Shown: positions 45,031-53,624 of the stretch, in pieces
Layout of the letters: every line of letters starts with the position of its first letter
Position numbering within the stretch: position 1 is the first letter of the stretch
Source: Jejuia pallidilutea
GTDB lineage: Bacteria > Bacteroidota > Bacteroidia > Flavobacteriales > Flavobacteriaceae
Direction: 5' to 3'
Assembly (NCBI RefSeq): GCF_002973595.1
Contig: NZ_PVEO01000003.1
Span: 248,001 to 312,000, forward strand
DNA: 64,000 nucleotides
Program-made: the position numbers and the translations under genes
The notes under the pieces: generated by a model
What the model saw: the letters and a program-made list of their open reading frames with translations, nothing else
What the model was told of the DNA's origin: nothing
Databases searched by the model: none

Positions 45031-46290
45031 ATGCTAAAACAAATTAAATATTTAACACTTTCAATAGTATTAACCATGCTAGGATGTAATGATATGCCAA
45101 AAGAAAAAAAGCAAATAACAGCAGCCGATATATTAGGTAACCCTGAGTATTTAGCCATTTCATATGGTGGCTATCGCCAAAAAACGCGTGATGTACAACC
45201 CACAGTAAATGAGCTTAAAGACGATATGAAAATTTTATCGGCTATGGGTGTAAAGATTTTAAGGACGTACAACGTGCAATTGGCTCAAGCTTCAAACCTA
45301 CTTAAAGCCATTAGCGAATTAAAGCAAGAAGATGCTACTTTTGAAATGTACGTTATGCTTGGTGCATGGATAGATTGCCAAAATGCATGGACCGATAAAG
45401 CACCTAACCATGAAGTAGAAAGTGAACAAAATGCAGGTGAAATAGCCAGGGCTGTAGCCTTGGCAAAACAATATCCAGATATTGTTAAAATAATAGCAGT
45501 AGGTAACGAGGCTATGGTAAATTGGGCTACGAGTTATTTTGTGCGCCCTAGTGTTATTTTAAAATGGGTAAACCATTTACAAGATTTAAAACAACAAGGC
45601 GAGCTTCCAAAAGATCTATGGATTACCAGTTCAGACGATTTTTCATCTTGGGGTGGTGGCGATCCTAGTTACCATACCAAAGATTTGGAAGCGCTCATAA
45701 AGGCTGTAGATTATATTTCTATGCACACCTACCCTATGCATAATACGCATTACAATCCAGAATTTTGGTTGGCGCCAGAAAGCGAGCTTAATCTTTCTGA
45801 CAAAGAAAAAATTGAATCTGCAATGCAACGTTCCTTAAAATTTGCTCAAAAACAATACGATAGTGTAACAAATTATGTAAAAAGCCTAGGCGTTGATAAA
45901 CCTATACATATAGGCGAAACAGGTTGGGCTACGGTTTCTAACGGGCATTATGGCAGAATGGGCTCCAGAGCCACAGATGAGTACAAATCTGGTCGCTATT
46001 ATGAGTTAATACGAGAGTGGACTAATAAAAACAACGTGTCCTGTTTTTATTTTGAAGCGTTTGATGAGCAGTGGAAAGATGCCGGAAATGCATTAGGCTC
46101 AGAGAATCATTTTGGATTAATTAACCTAAAAGGACAAGCCAAATATGCCATTTGGCATTTGGTAGATAAAGGTGTTTTTAAAGGATTAACAAGAGATGGA
46201 AAGCCTATTACAAAAACGTATAATGGCGATAAAAGCGCTTTAATGAAAGAGGTTTTGGTGCCTCCAATGGCTAAAGAATTGGCACATTAA
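45031..46290 (+). CDS. GH17 beta-1,3-glucanase lipoprotein
   Basis: Hydrolyses beta-1,3-glucan with retention. The 419 residues begin with a lipobox LTMLGC (Cys19). The GH17 barrel shows YGGYRQKTRDVQP, ILSAMGVKILRTYN, the acid/base Glu160 in IIAVGNEAM, MHTYPMH and the nucleophile Glu296 in HIGETGWA. Both catalytic residues are present. It sits 10 bases after the phosphorylase gene. Exported and lipid-anchored, so it acts on the surface or in the periplasm, unlike the signal-less GH17 at 49450. Confidence 0.9.
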   Translation: MLKQIKYLTLSIVLTMLGCNDMPKEKKQITAADILGNPEYLAISYGGYRQKTRDVQPTVNELKDDMKILSAMGVKILRTYNVQLAQASNLLKAISELKQEDATFEMYVMLGAWIDCQNAWTDKAPNHEVESEQNAGEIARAVALAKQYPDIVKIIAVGNEAMVNWATSYFVRPSVILKWVNHLQDLKQQGELPKDLWITSSDDFSSWGGGDPSYHTKDLEALIKAVDYISMHTYPMHNTHYNPEFWLAPESELNLSDKEKIESAMQRSLKFAQKQYDSVTNYVKSLGVDKPIHIGETGWATVSNGHYGRMGSRATDEYKSGRYYELIREWTNKNNVSCFYFEAFDEQWKDAGNALGSENHFGLINLKGQAKYAIWHLVDKGVFKGLTRDGKPITKTYNGDKSALMKEVLVPPMAKELAH

Positions 46291-46353
46291 TATGGTTAAA
46301 TAGACCTTTGATGTTTTAAAAAACTCTACAGGTCTGAAAAAAAAGTATTTAAA

Positions 46354-47844
46354 ATGAAGTTTATAAAATTATTTATCATCTGTCTATTATTGATTGTTAT
46401 GAGTTGCAATAAAACAAACAAACAATTACAAGTTGAAGTATTTGAAACTTCCGCAAAAGGAAATCAATTAACTAAAGTTACCAATTTCAAAACTACCGAT
46501 AGTTTGGTAACAATAACCTTAAAACCAGAGGAGACCTTTCAAACCATCACAGGTTTTGGCGGTGCTTTCACAGAATCTTCAGCATATTTATTAAATAAGT
46601 TGAGTAAAAAAAACAGAGACACCATTTTGCAGGCCTATTTTGCCAAAGATGGCGCAAGATACTCGTTAACCAGAACACATATGAATTCTTGTGATTTCTC
46701 ATTATCCAACTACTCATATACACCTGTTATAGGCGATAAAAACTTAGAGCATTTTACTATCGAGGAAGATAGAGACGATTTAATTCCTATGATAAAAGAT
46801 GCTATGGCAATTTCAGACGATGGCTTTAAAATATTCGCGTCGCCTTGGACTGCAGCACCTTGGATGAAAGATAATAACAGTTGGGTTGGTGGAAAATTAC
46901 TCCCAGAATATTACGATACCTGGGCATTATTTTTCTCAAAATACATAGAAGCCTATAAAGCTGAAGGGATTGAAATATGGGGTTTTACAGTAGAAAACGA
47001 ACCTCATGGAAATGGAAATAACTGGGAAAGTATGCACTTTACACCAAAGGAAATGACCGATTTTGTGCAGTTTCATTTAGGTCCTAAATTAGAAAAAGAT
47101 GGTTACGGCGATAAAATTATTTTAGGATACGATCAGAATAGAGCTGGTTTAAAAGAATGGGTGGACGAAATGTATCGGGATGAAGCATCCTCAAAATATT
47201 TTGATGGTACTGCAATACATTGGTACGAAAGCACCTATGATTACTTTCCAGAAGCACTACAATATGCTCACAATAAAGCACCAAATAAATACTTAATAGA
47301 AACAGAAGGCTGTGTAGATTCTGAAGTACCACACTGGAAAGATGATGCATGGTACTGGAAAAAAGAAGCTACTGATTGGGGCTGGGATTGGGCTGCCGAA
47401 GACGAAAAATATTTACATCCTAAATATGCACCTGTAAACCGTTACGCTAGAGATATTATAGGCTGCCTAAACAATTGGGTTGACGGTTGGGTAGATTGGA
47501 ATATGGTTTTAGATAAACAAGGCGGTCCAAACTGGTTTGAAAACTGGTGTGTTGCCCCAATAATTGTAGATCCAGATGCAGATGAGGTGTACTTCACCCC
47601 AATTTATTATACCATGGCACACTTTAGTAAATACATTAGGCCTGAAGCAAAAATTATAGGTTTAGAGAACTCTGATGATAGCCTAATGGCAACAGCGGCA
47701 CAAAACCCAGACGGATCAATTGCAGTGGTACTTTTTAACGAATTTGAAACGCCAAAAACAATTCATCTTTCATTATTAGATACAACAGTAGAAATTTCAA
47801 TAGATGCACAAGCAATTCAAACTATTGTAATTCCAAAAATGTAA
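46354..47844 (+). CDS. GH30 beta-glucosidase/glucanase lipoprotein
   Basis: A clan GH-A retaining enzyme. The 496 residues have a lipobox IVMSC (Cys18), a GH30 barrel with TGFGGAFTESSAYLL, SPWTAAPWMK, acid/base Glu216 in TVENEP and nucleophile Glu318 in IETEG, and a C-terminal beta-sandwich (about 420-496, VVLFNEFETPKTIHLSL). In laminarin PULs of marine Flavobacteriia, GH30 enzymes remove beta-1,6-glucosyl side branches; that role is plausible here but not proven by sequence. Between GH17 and the transporter, with 63 bases upstream. Confidence 0.9.
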   Translation: MKFIKLFIICLLLIVMSCNKTNKQLQVEVFETSAKGNQLTKVTNFKTTDSLVTITLKPEETFQTITGFGGAFTESSAYLLNKLSKKNRDTILQAYFAKDGARYSLTRTHMNSCDFSLSNYSYTPVIGDKNLEHFTIEEDRDDLIPMIKDAMAISDDGFKIFASPWTAAPWMKDNNSWVGGKLLPEYYDTWALFFSKYIEAYKAEGIEIWGFTVENEPHGNGNNWESMHFTPKEMTDFVQFHLGPKLEKDGYGDKIILGYDQNRAGLKEWVDEMYRDEASSKYFDGTAIHWYESTYDYFPEALQYAHNKAPNKYLIETEGCVDSEVPHWKDDAWYWKKEATDWGWDWAAEDEKYLHPKYAPVNRYARDIIGCLNNWVDGWVDWNMVLDKQGGPNWFENWCVAPIIVDPDADEVYFTPIYYTMAHFSKYIRPEAKIIGLENSDDSLMATAAQNPDGSIAVVLFNEFETPKTIHLSLLDTTVEISIDAQAIQTIVIPKM

Positions 47845-47872
47845 TAATATTAACCAACTAAACCATATAATT

Positions 47873-49435
47873 ATGTCAAATATAAAAACAGCTGCTAAAG
47901 ATAAAGTTCCTTTTGGACAAAAAATGGCTTTTGGTTCTGGTCATTTCGTGCTTAACCTATTACCAGGTGCATTAGGGTTTTTTATGTTCTTCTTGCTCAC
48001 GGCTTTTGGAATGGATCCCCTTTATGCTGGAATTTTAGGGGCATTACCAAGACTTTTTGATGCATTATCAGACCCAATTATGGGGTTTATTTCCGATAAC
48101 ACAAAATCCAAGTGGGGACGCCGTAGACCTTACATTTTTATAGGCGCCATTTTAAGTGGAATTTTATTTTCTATGACTTGGCAAATGTCTCCAGAAAACT
48201 CCCAGATGTATAACTTTTGGTATTTTCTCATTCTGTCAATTCTATTTTTAGCAGGAAATACAATGTACGCAACACCTCTTGTAGGTTTGGGCTATGAAAT
48301 GACCTCAGATTACAATGAACGTACAAGGTTAATGGCTTTTTCCAATACAATGGGCCAAATCGCGTGGATGATTGTACCATGGTTTTGGGTTATTATTGCT
48401 GATCCACAAGTGTACGAATCTCAAGCCGTAGGCGTAAGACACCTATCTATAATTGTAGGTTCCGTTTGTGTTGTTTTGGGCATATTACCAGCAATTTTTT
48501 GTAGAGGTATAGATTCTGCTAACATGGAAAACCGAAAGGAAATAAACTTTAAAACATTAGCGTCTAATTTAAAAGATTTATGGGAAGGAATAAAGCAGGT
48601 ATCTAAAAACAAGCCATTTATGAAGCTGTGTGGAGCAACGTTTTTAGTATTTAATGGTTTTCAAATGGTCGCTGCTTTTAGTGTATATATTATAGTATTT
48701 TATATGTATAATGGTAGTTATGCAAATGCTGGTACATGGCCTGCATGGTTTTCTACCATAACAGCAGTTATTACTGCTTTTGTTGTTATTCCAATAATTT
48801 CTGCGATGGCAAACAAATGGGGTAAACGAAAAGCATTTATTATTTCAACGGTTATCTCAATAATTGGATACATACTAAAATGGTGGGGTTTTGATAACGA
48901 ATTAAATAAAGAATTTAACACCACAAGTTTTGGTCAAGCATTAAATAATGGAGTAGCATCACTCTTTGAGTCTATAAATCCGTTTTTAGAAAGTATGGGA
49001 ATGTCTTGGTTTAGTATAGACACTAGTCAAGGATCTCCTTGGCTTATTTTTCTACCAATACCTTTTATAGCCTTTGGTCTTGGCGGTTTATTTACGTTAA
49101 TGATGAGTATGACGGCCGATGTATGCGATTTAGACGAACTAGAGAATGGAATGCCTAGAAAAGAAGGCACATTTGGCGCTATTTATTGGTGGATGGTTAA
49201 AATTGGTCAATCTATTGCATTATTTTTAGGGGGTTTGGTTTTAAAATTAGTAGGATTTATTTCGGATGCCGAAACTCAAACCATGGAAACAATGCATAGT
49301 CTAAGAATTGCAGATATAATAATTCCTTCTGTAACAGCAGGTATTGCCATTTGGATTATGTATAAATATAGCTTAAACGAAACTAGAGCTAGAGAAATAA
49401 AAGCAGAGTTAGTAAAACGTAGAGGAGAATTATAG
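47873..49435 (+). CDS. MFS/GPH-type sugar:cation symporter
   Basis: Imports sugars or oligosaccharides across the inner membrane. The 520 residues have about 12 hydrophobic segments. The GPH-type signature FDALSDPIMGFISDNTKSKWGRRRPYIF lies near residues 58-85, and a second RKEGTFGAIYWWMVK motif lies near 425. It follows the exported GH30 gene and precedes a cytoplasmic GH17. With the cytoplasmic phosphorylase it completes an import-then-phosphorolysis route. Substrate (laminaribiose to short oligomers) is inferred. Confidence 0.88.
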   Translation: MSNIKTAAKDKVPFGQKMAFGSGHFVLNLLPGALGFFMFFLLTAFGMDPLYAGILGALPRLFDALSDPIMGFISDNTKSKWGRRRPYIFIGAILSGILFSMTWQMSPENSQMYNFWYFLILSILFLAGNTMYATPLVGLGYEMTSDYNERTRLMAFSNTMGQIAWMIVPWFWVIIADPQVYESQAVGVRHLSIIVGSVCVVLGILPAIFCRGIDSANMENRKEINFKTLASNLKDLWEGIKQVSKNKPFMKLCGATFLVFNGFQMVAAFSVYIIVFYMYNGSYANAGTWPAWFSTITAVITAFVVIPIISAMANKWGKRKAFIISTVISIIGYILKWWGFDNELNKEFNTTSFGQALNNGVASLFESINPFLESMGMSWFSIDTSQGSPWLIFLPIPFIAFGLGGLFTLMMSMTADVCDLDELENGMPRKEGTFGAIYWWMVKIGQSIALFLGGLVLKLVGFISDAETQTMETMHSLRIADIIIPSVTAGIAIWIMYKYSLNETRAREIKAELVKRRGEL

Positions 49436-49449
49436 TAAAAAATAAAATT

Positions 49450-50376
49450 ATGTCATACAGAGCAGATAAAATTATGGCATTATCAGGAACAAACCTTGAT
49501 AATAAAACAAAAAAGGGAAAACAGAATGTATACAAAAGAGTGTTGGAAAACGGTATGCACGGGTTATGTTTTAGTCCTTATGAAGAAGGTCAAGCACCTG
49601 GAGACCAACTTACCGAAAAACAAATAAGACGACGTTTAAAAATTATAAAGCCCTACACGAAGTGGGTACGTTCGTTTTCTTGTACCGATGGTAATGAGCT
49701 TATTCCTAAAATAGCAAAAGAACTTGGTTTAAAAACCCTTGTAGGCGCTTGGTTAGGAGACGATGCTGATATTAATAAAAAAGAAATAGAGGGGCTTAAA
49801 ACCTTAGCAAACCAAGGCTATGTAGATATTGCTGCCGTAGGCAATGAGGTAATGTATAGAGGCGATTTAACAGAAGAAGAGCTCTTAAGCTTTATTTACA
49901 ACGTAAAGCAAGACATTCCAGAAATTCCTGTGGGCTATGTAGATGCGTATTATGAATTTGCCCAACGCCCAAAAATAACAGAAGCCTGCGATGTTATTTT
50001 AGCCAATTGCTACCCGTATTGGGAAGGATGTAGTATTGAGTATTCCTTAATTTACATGAAAGACATGTATAATCAGGCGGTTAAAGCAGCTAATGGAAAA
50101 AAAGTAATTATTTCTGAAACAGGATGGCCTAGTGAAGGTGAGGGCTTAAATGGTGCTTTCCCATCAGCAGAAAACGCTATGAGATATTTTATCAACACCC
50201 AACAGTGGTCTAAAGAAGACGATATAGATATCTTCTACTTTTCATCTTTCGACGAATCTTGGAAAGTAGGGGCCGAAGGCGATGTTGGTGCCTTTTGGGG
50301 ACTTTGGGACAAAAATGAAAATCCTAAGTTTTATAGAAAACCACTTGTGCTACACAAGAAAAAAATCTTCGTGTAA
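49450..50376 (+). CDS. GH17-family enzyme without signal peptide (cytoplasmic)
   Basis: A 308-residue single-domain GH17 enzyme with no signal peptide or lipobox. Acid/base Glu133 in IAAVGNEVM and nucleophile Glu223 in IISETGWPSEG are both present, along with GLCFSPYEEGQAPG at the start and FYFSSFDESWK near the end. Last gene of unit 2, 14 bases after the transporter. Acts on imported beta-1,3-oligosaccharides as hydrolase or transglycosylase, together with the phosphorylase. The short length is normal for a bare GH17 domain. The cytoplasmic location is read from the N-terminus only. Confidence 0.88.
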   Translation: MSYRADKIMALSGTNLDNKTKKGKQNVYKRVLENGMHGLCFSPYEEGQAPGDQLTEKQIRRRLKIIKPYTKWVRSFSCTDGNELIPKIAKELGLKTLVGAWLGDDADINKKEIEGLKTLANQGYVDIAAVGNEVMYRGDLTEEELLSFIYNVKQDIPEIPVGYVDAYYEFAQRPKITEACDVILANCYPYWEGCSIEYSLIYMKDMYNQAVKAANGKKVIISETGWPSEGEGLNGAFPSAENAMRYFINTQQWSKEDDIDIFYFSSFDESWKVGAEGDVGAFWGLWDKNENPKFYRKPLVLHKKKIFV

Positions 50377-50414
50377 ACCTAACAAGATTTATCTTTTATT
50401 CTATTTTCGAAATA

Positions 50415-50475
50415 ATAAGGCTATCCTAAAAATGTGTTGTTACCATTAAACATATCACTTTTACGATAGCCTTAT
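50415..50475 (+). terminator. Hairpin at end of PUL unit 2
   Basis: Arms ATAAGGCTATC (50415-50425) and GATAGCCTTAT (50465-50475), extended imperfectly inward by CTAAAAATGTG against CACTTTTA. The 39-base loop is long and the U-tract weak, so termination is likely but not certain. Confidence 0.55.
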
Positions 50476-50612
50476 CGTTTATGCTCCAAATTTGTGTGTG
50501 GTATAGTTCTAAATCGGCCTATGTATTGGTTGTAAAAAATATTTCAACACAAGGTGATTGCCTATTGTATTGATAATTAGTTGTGTATAAAGTTTTAAAA
50601 CACTACAACATT

Positions 50613-50761
50613 ACCACAACATAAGCAATTTTTACTTTTTAGACTTCATGTTTTAAAGCATACACAAAACTGTTAAAACGTTATTATAACAAGGGGTTTT
50701 ATAGTGATTTCATAAAAAATATAGTGTTTTTTTAGGATGTATGTTTTTTGTAGGGGTAAAA
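50613..50761 (+). promoter_or_regulatory. PUL control region 3 (upstream of the type IX binding protein)
   Basis: ACCACAACA at 50613-50621 and TGTATGTTTTTTGTAGGGG then TAAAA at 50738-50761; the second block differs from the other two at two bases. AACAAGGGGTTTT at 50688-50700 matches the string in region 1. The block lies 77 bases before the ATG. The 462-base gap (50377-50838) has no supported gene. Confidence 0.65.
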
Positions 50762-50838
50762 CTTACTAATATATCAATGTTTACACCTTAACTTTGAAAG
50801 AATACAAAAACTAAGTATTAACTTTAAAATTATTTAAG

Positions 50839-52161
50839 ATGAAAAAAATTACTTTAATTGTTTTTTTGATAATTTCCTCATTGGGATTTTCACAAAACTT
50901 AGTCATTAATGGTGACTTTCAAACTGGGGTAGCTGCCCCCGAATGGTATAATAACGCAGCAAATGTTGTAGATTTAGGAGGAGGAAACTTCGTTAATCAA
51001 GCAGAAGTGACTGCAACAGGTACAGCTTTTTCTGTAAACCTTAGTCAAGCTGTAACTTTAGAAGCAGGAAAGACTTATGAGTTTTCTTTTGTAGCCTTCA
51101 CTGATGCAACTACAGGTTCAAGGTCTATGGTTTCTGGTGTTGGAGAAGCAGGCGATAATTTTGAGGCCTATACAGATAATCCGGCATTAACGCCCACCCC
51201 ACAAACTTTTACTTACCAATATACTATAAACTACTCCCAACCAGCAGCTAGTAGAGTTTTATTTGATATGGGTGCAGAATTAGGTTTTGTATTTATTGAT
51301 GATGTATCTCTTGTTGAAATAGTAGATTTATGTAATGATGGTATATTAAATAATGGTGAAACTGAAATAGATTGTGGCGGACCAAACTGCAGTGCATGCC
51401 CATCGCCACCAACAGTAGCTGCTCCAACTCCACCAAATAGACCAGCAGCAGATGTTGTTTCTATATACAGTGATGCTTATGCGGCTATATCGCCTATTAA
51501 CCTTGATGCTGGATGGTGTGGGTCAGGAGCGGTAACCGCTACTACGGCTGGCGGAAATGCTATTTTAGCCTATAATAACCAAGCTTGTCAGGGTATTAAT
51601 TTTGAAACAGACTTACAAGACGTAACAGGCTTTACAAACATACATGTTGATTTGTTTATTCAAGCTGGTACAGATTTAGTAGGTAAAGTGTTTAATATGA
51701 AAATAGTCCCTACTGTTGGTGCGGAAACTGCTTTTAATGTTGATATTAATGCATTAAGTCCAGCTCCAGTTCCTGGTACATGGTACTCTTATGATGCTAC
51801 AATTACGCTTTCTGGACCAACTACTAATATTAAGGAGTTTGGAGTTACCAGTAACTTGAATAATGTTGTTTGGTACGATAATTTATACTTACATAAAAAT
51901 ACGGTTTTAAGCAATAATGATTTTAATAAAACAACATTTAGTGCTTACCCTAACCCAACACAAAATAGTTGGACTGTAAAAGGTGCTAATGCCAAAATTG
52001 AAAGCATAAATGTTTTTGATATCTTAGGAAAAGTAGTTCTAAAACTATCGCCTAATACTAGCGAAGCAAGAATTGATGGCTCTACTTTAAAAGCAGGTAT
52101 TTATTTTGCTCAGATAAAAACATTATCAGGAATAGATAGTGTTAAGTTGATTAAACAATAA
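50839..52161 (+). CDS. Secreted two-module binding protein with type A type IX tail
   Basis: A 440-residue protein with a signal peptide (ends LGFSQN). Residues about 20-165 are a CBM4-like module (LVINGDFQTGV, VNLSQAVTLEAGKTYEFSF, VLFDMGAELGFVFIDDVSL). A Cys-rich hinge (about 165-190, CNDGILNNGETEIDCGG) follows. Residues about 195-355 form the same unassigned module as at the end of the 36430 protein (PAADVVSIYSDAY, IHVDLFIQAG, VVWYDNLYLHK). A Por-type tail (about 362-440, YPNPTQNSWTV, NVFDILGKVV, GIYFAQIKT) directs type IX export. No catalytic residues seen. Its own copy of the PUL control blocks makes it part of the regulon. Confidence 0.85.
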   Translation: MKKITLIVFLIISSLGFSQNLVINGDFQTGVAAPEWYNNAANVVDLGGGNFVNQAEVTATGTAFSVNLSQAVTLEAGKTYEFSFVAFTDATTGSRSMVSGVGEAGDNFEAYTDNPALTPTPQTFTYQYTINYSQPAASRVLFDMGAELGFVFIDDVSLVEIVDLCNDGILNNGETEIDCGGPNCSACPSPPTVAAPTPPNRPAADVVSIYSDAYAAISPINLDAGWCGSGAVTATTAGGNAILAYNNQACQGINFETDLQDVTGFTNIHVDLFIQAGTDLVGKVFNMKIVPTVGAETAFNVDINALSPAPVPGTWYSYDATITLSGPTTNIKEFGVTSNLNNVVWYDNLYLHKNTVLSNNDFNKTTFSAYPNPTQNSWTVKGANAKIESINVFDILGKVVLKLSPNTSEARIDGSTLKAGIYFAQIKTLSGIDSVKLIKQ

Positions 52162-52184
52162 TCACAAAGTTTAGTTTGTTTTAC

Positions 52185-52215
52185 AAAGGCGCTTTTTAAT
52201 TAAAGCGCCTTTTTT
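52185..52215 (+). terminator. Terminator of PUL unit 3
   Basis: Arms AAAGGCGCTTT (52185-52195) and AAAGCGCCTTT (52202-52212), 6-base loop, followed by a T-tract. Confidence 0.9.
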
Positions 52216-52261
52216 CATTTAGCCTTTTATTTCTTTACTTTGTAAGGCGATTACTTAATAC

Positions 52262-52957
52262 ATGTTTGACGATATACTTGCTGCAATTCCTTTTGGTATT
52301 ATTCTGGCCTTTACAATAGGCCCTGTTTTTTTTGTGCTATTAGAAACAAGTGCCACAAAAGGGTTTAAAAGCGCAATAATTTTCGATTGTGGTGTTATTC
52401 TAGCAGATATTTTATTTATTATTGTTGCCTTTTTTAGTACCAATAAACTTTTAGAAAAAATTAAGGACGACCCCAATTTTTTAATTTTTGGAGGCGTGCT
52501 TTTAGTAGCTTACGGCTTAATATCATTTATAAAAACCTCTAAATCGTTTCGCGATATTGTTAGGGAATACCATAAAGTAGAAATAAAAAAGGGGTATGGA
52601 AGGCTATTTTTAAAAGGGTTTTTGCTTAATTTTATAAATATAGGCGTGCTTTTAGGTTGGGTAGCTTTTATTGTGCTAGCAAATACCTTAACCGAATCTA
52701 AAAACGGAGTATATGTGTTTCTTTCTACAATTCTAATTGTTTATTTTTTGGTAGACTTAATTAAAATTCTTGTTGCTAAAAAACTTAAAAACAGATTAAC
52801 CCCACGTTTAATATTTAAAACCAAAAAAATAATCGCTTTAGTTATTTTAGGTTTTGGTGTTTTACTTTTGGTACAAGGCTTTTTTCCTAAGGAAAAAGAA
52901 TTACTAAAGGAGAGGTTCGATAAAATAAACCCAATAAAAGAAAACTACGCAGAGTAA
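52262..52957 (+). CDS. LysE-family amino acid exporter-like protein
   Basis: Probably exports an amino acid or related small molecule at the inner membrane. The 231 residues start with the family motif IPFGIILAFTIGPVFFVLLETSATKGFKSA and contain about six hydrophobic helices; a basic tail rich in Lys/Glu closes it. Full-length. Single gene between two terminators. The substrate cannot be told. Confidence 0.85.
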   Translation: MFDDILAAIPFGIILAFTIGPVFFVLLETSATKGFKSAIIFDCGVILADILFIIVAFFSTNKLLEKIKDDPNFLIFGGVLLVAYGLISFIKTSKSFRDIVREYHKVEIKKGYGRLFLKGFLLNFINIGVLLGWVAFIVLANTLTESKNGVYVFLSTILIVYFLVDLIKILVAKKLKNRLTPRLIFKTKKIIALVILGFGVLLLVQGFFPKEKELLKERFDKINPIKENYAE

Positions 52958-53000
52958 GAAAAAGCTAGAACAGAAATAATCTTCTAAAAACGCATAAAAA

Positions 53001-53028
53001 AAGCTTCCAGAGAAATTCCTGAAAGCTT
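53001..53028. terminator. Terminator shared by lysE-like gene and tRNA-Cys
   Basis: AAGCTTCCAG (53001-53010) pairs with CTGAAAGCTT (53019-53028), one mismatch, flanked by A-run on the left and T-run on the right, so it can stop transcripts from both sides. Confidence 0.8.
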
Positions 53029-53038
53029 ATTTTTTTTG

Positions 53039-53110
53039 AGGCGTCGAGCGGAATCGAACCGCTGTAGCAGGTTTTGCAGACCTGTGCCTAAGCCACTCGG
53101 CCACGACGCC
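53039..53110 (-). tRNA. tRNA-Cys (GCA)
   Basis: Minus-strand cloverleaf: acceptor GGCGTCG/CGACGCC, D-arm GCC/GGC, anticodon stem CAGGT/ACCTG around the loop CTGCAAA with anticodon GCA, T-arm GCGG-TTCGATT-CCGC. The discriminator is U, as expected for tRNA-Cys. CCA is not encoded. No other tRNA gene was seen in the window. Confidence 0.95.
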
Positions 53111-53162
53111 TTGTTTGCGTGGTGCAAATGTAAAAATTTTTTGGAGTTTTACTTACAAAAAA

Positions 53163-53525
53163 TCACTTTTTACGTTTATCTGTCATTTTTATCGTTACGT
53201 TTTCAACATCGCCCCCAATAGGTGGGTTTAATTTACTTATACTAACGGTTGCTTTTTGTACTAATTTATCTTCATTAAAAATTCTATCTAAAATACGTTT
53301 AGCTACAGTTTCTAGTAGTTTGGAGGGTATGCTCATTTCTTCTCTAACTACTTTATTTAAAAACACATAATCTACAGTGTCTTGTAAGGCATCAGTTTTA
53401 GCTGAAGTTTGTAAATTGGCTTTAACCTTTAAATCTACACGATAATCGCTACCAATTTTTGTTTCTTCTTTTAAACAACCATGGTGTGCAAATATCCTAA
53501 TATTTTCAACTTTTATAATTCCCAT
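53163..53525 (-). CDS. folB: Dihydroneopterin aldolase
   Basis: Acts in folate synthesis, splitting dihydroneopterin into hydroxymethyl-dihydropterin and glycolaldehyde. At 120 residues it is full-length. Seen: VENIRIFAHHGCLKEETKIGSDYRVDL (with the conserved HG after a strand), DTVDYVFLNKVV and LLETVAKRI, and the C-terminal KLNPPIGGDVENVTI with the catalytic Lys. Divergent from glnS. Confidence 0.92.
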   Translation of the reverse strand: MGIIKVENIRIFAHHGCLKEETKIGSDYRVDLKVKANLQTSAKTDALQDTVDYVFLNKVVREEMSIPSKLLETVAKRILDRIFNEDKLVQKATVSISKLNPPIGGDVENVTIKMTDKRKK

Positions 53526-53624
53526 TATCCAACAATTTAGTCGGTAAAATTACCTAATTTTGCCTATATTTTTGTTTAATTAGATTAGTTTCTTGATAGG
53601 AACTTTTGAATTGCAACATTTTTT

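Noticed and set aside
46302-46335. AGACCT/AGGTCT pair between GH17 and GH30 genes
   Set aside because: Only six paired bases with a 22-base loop; too weak for a terminator call.
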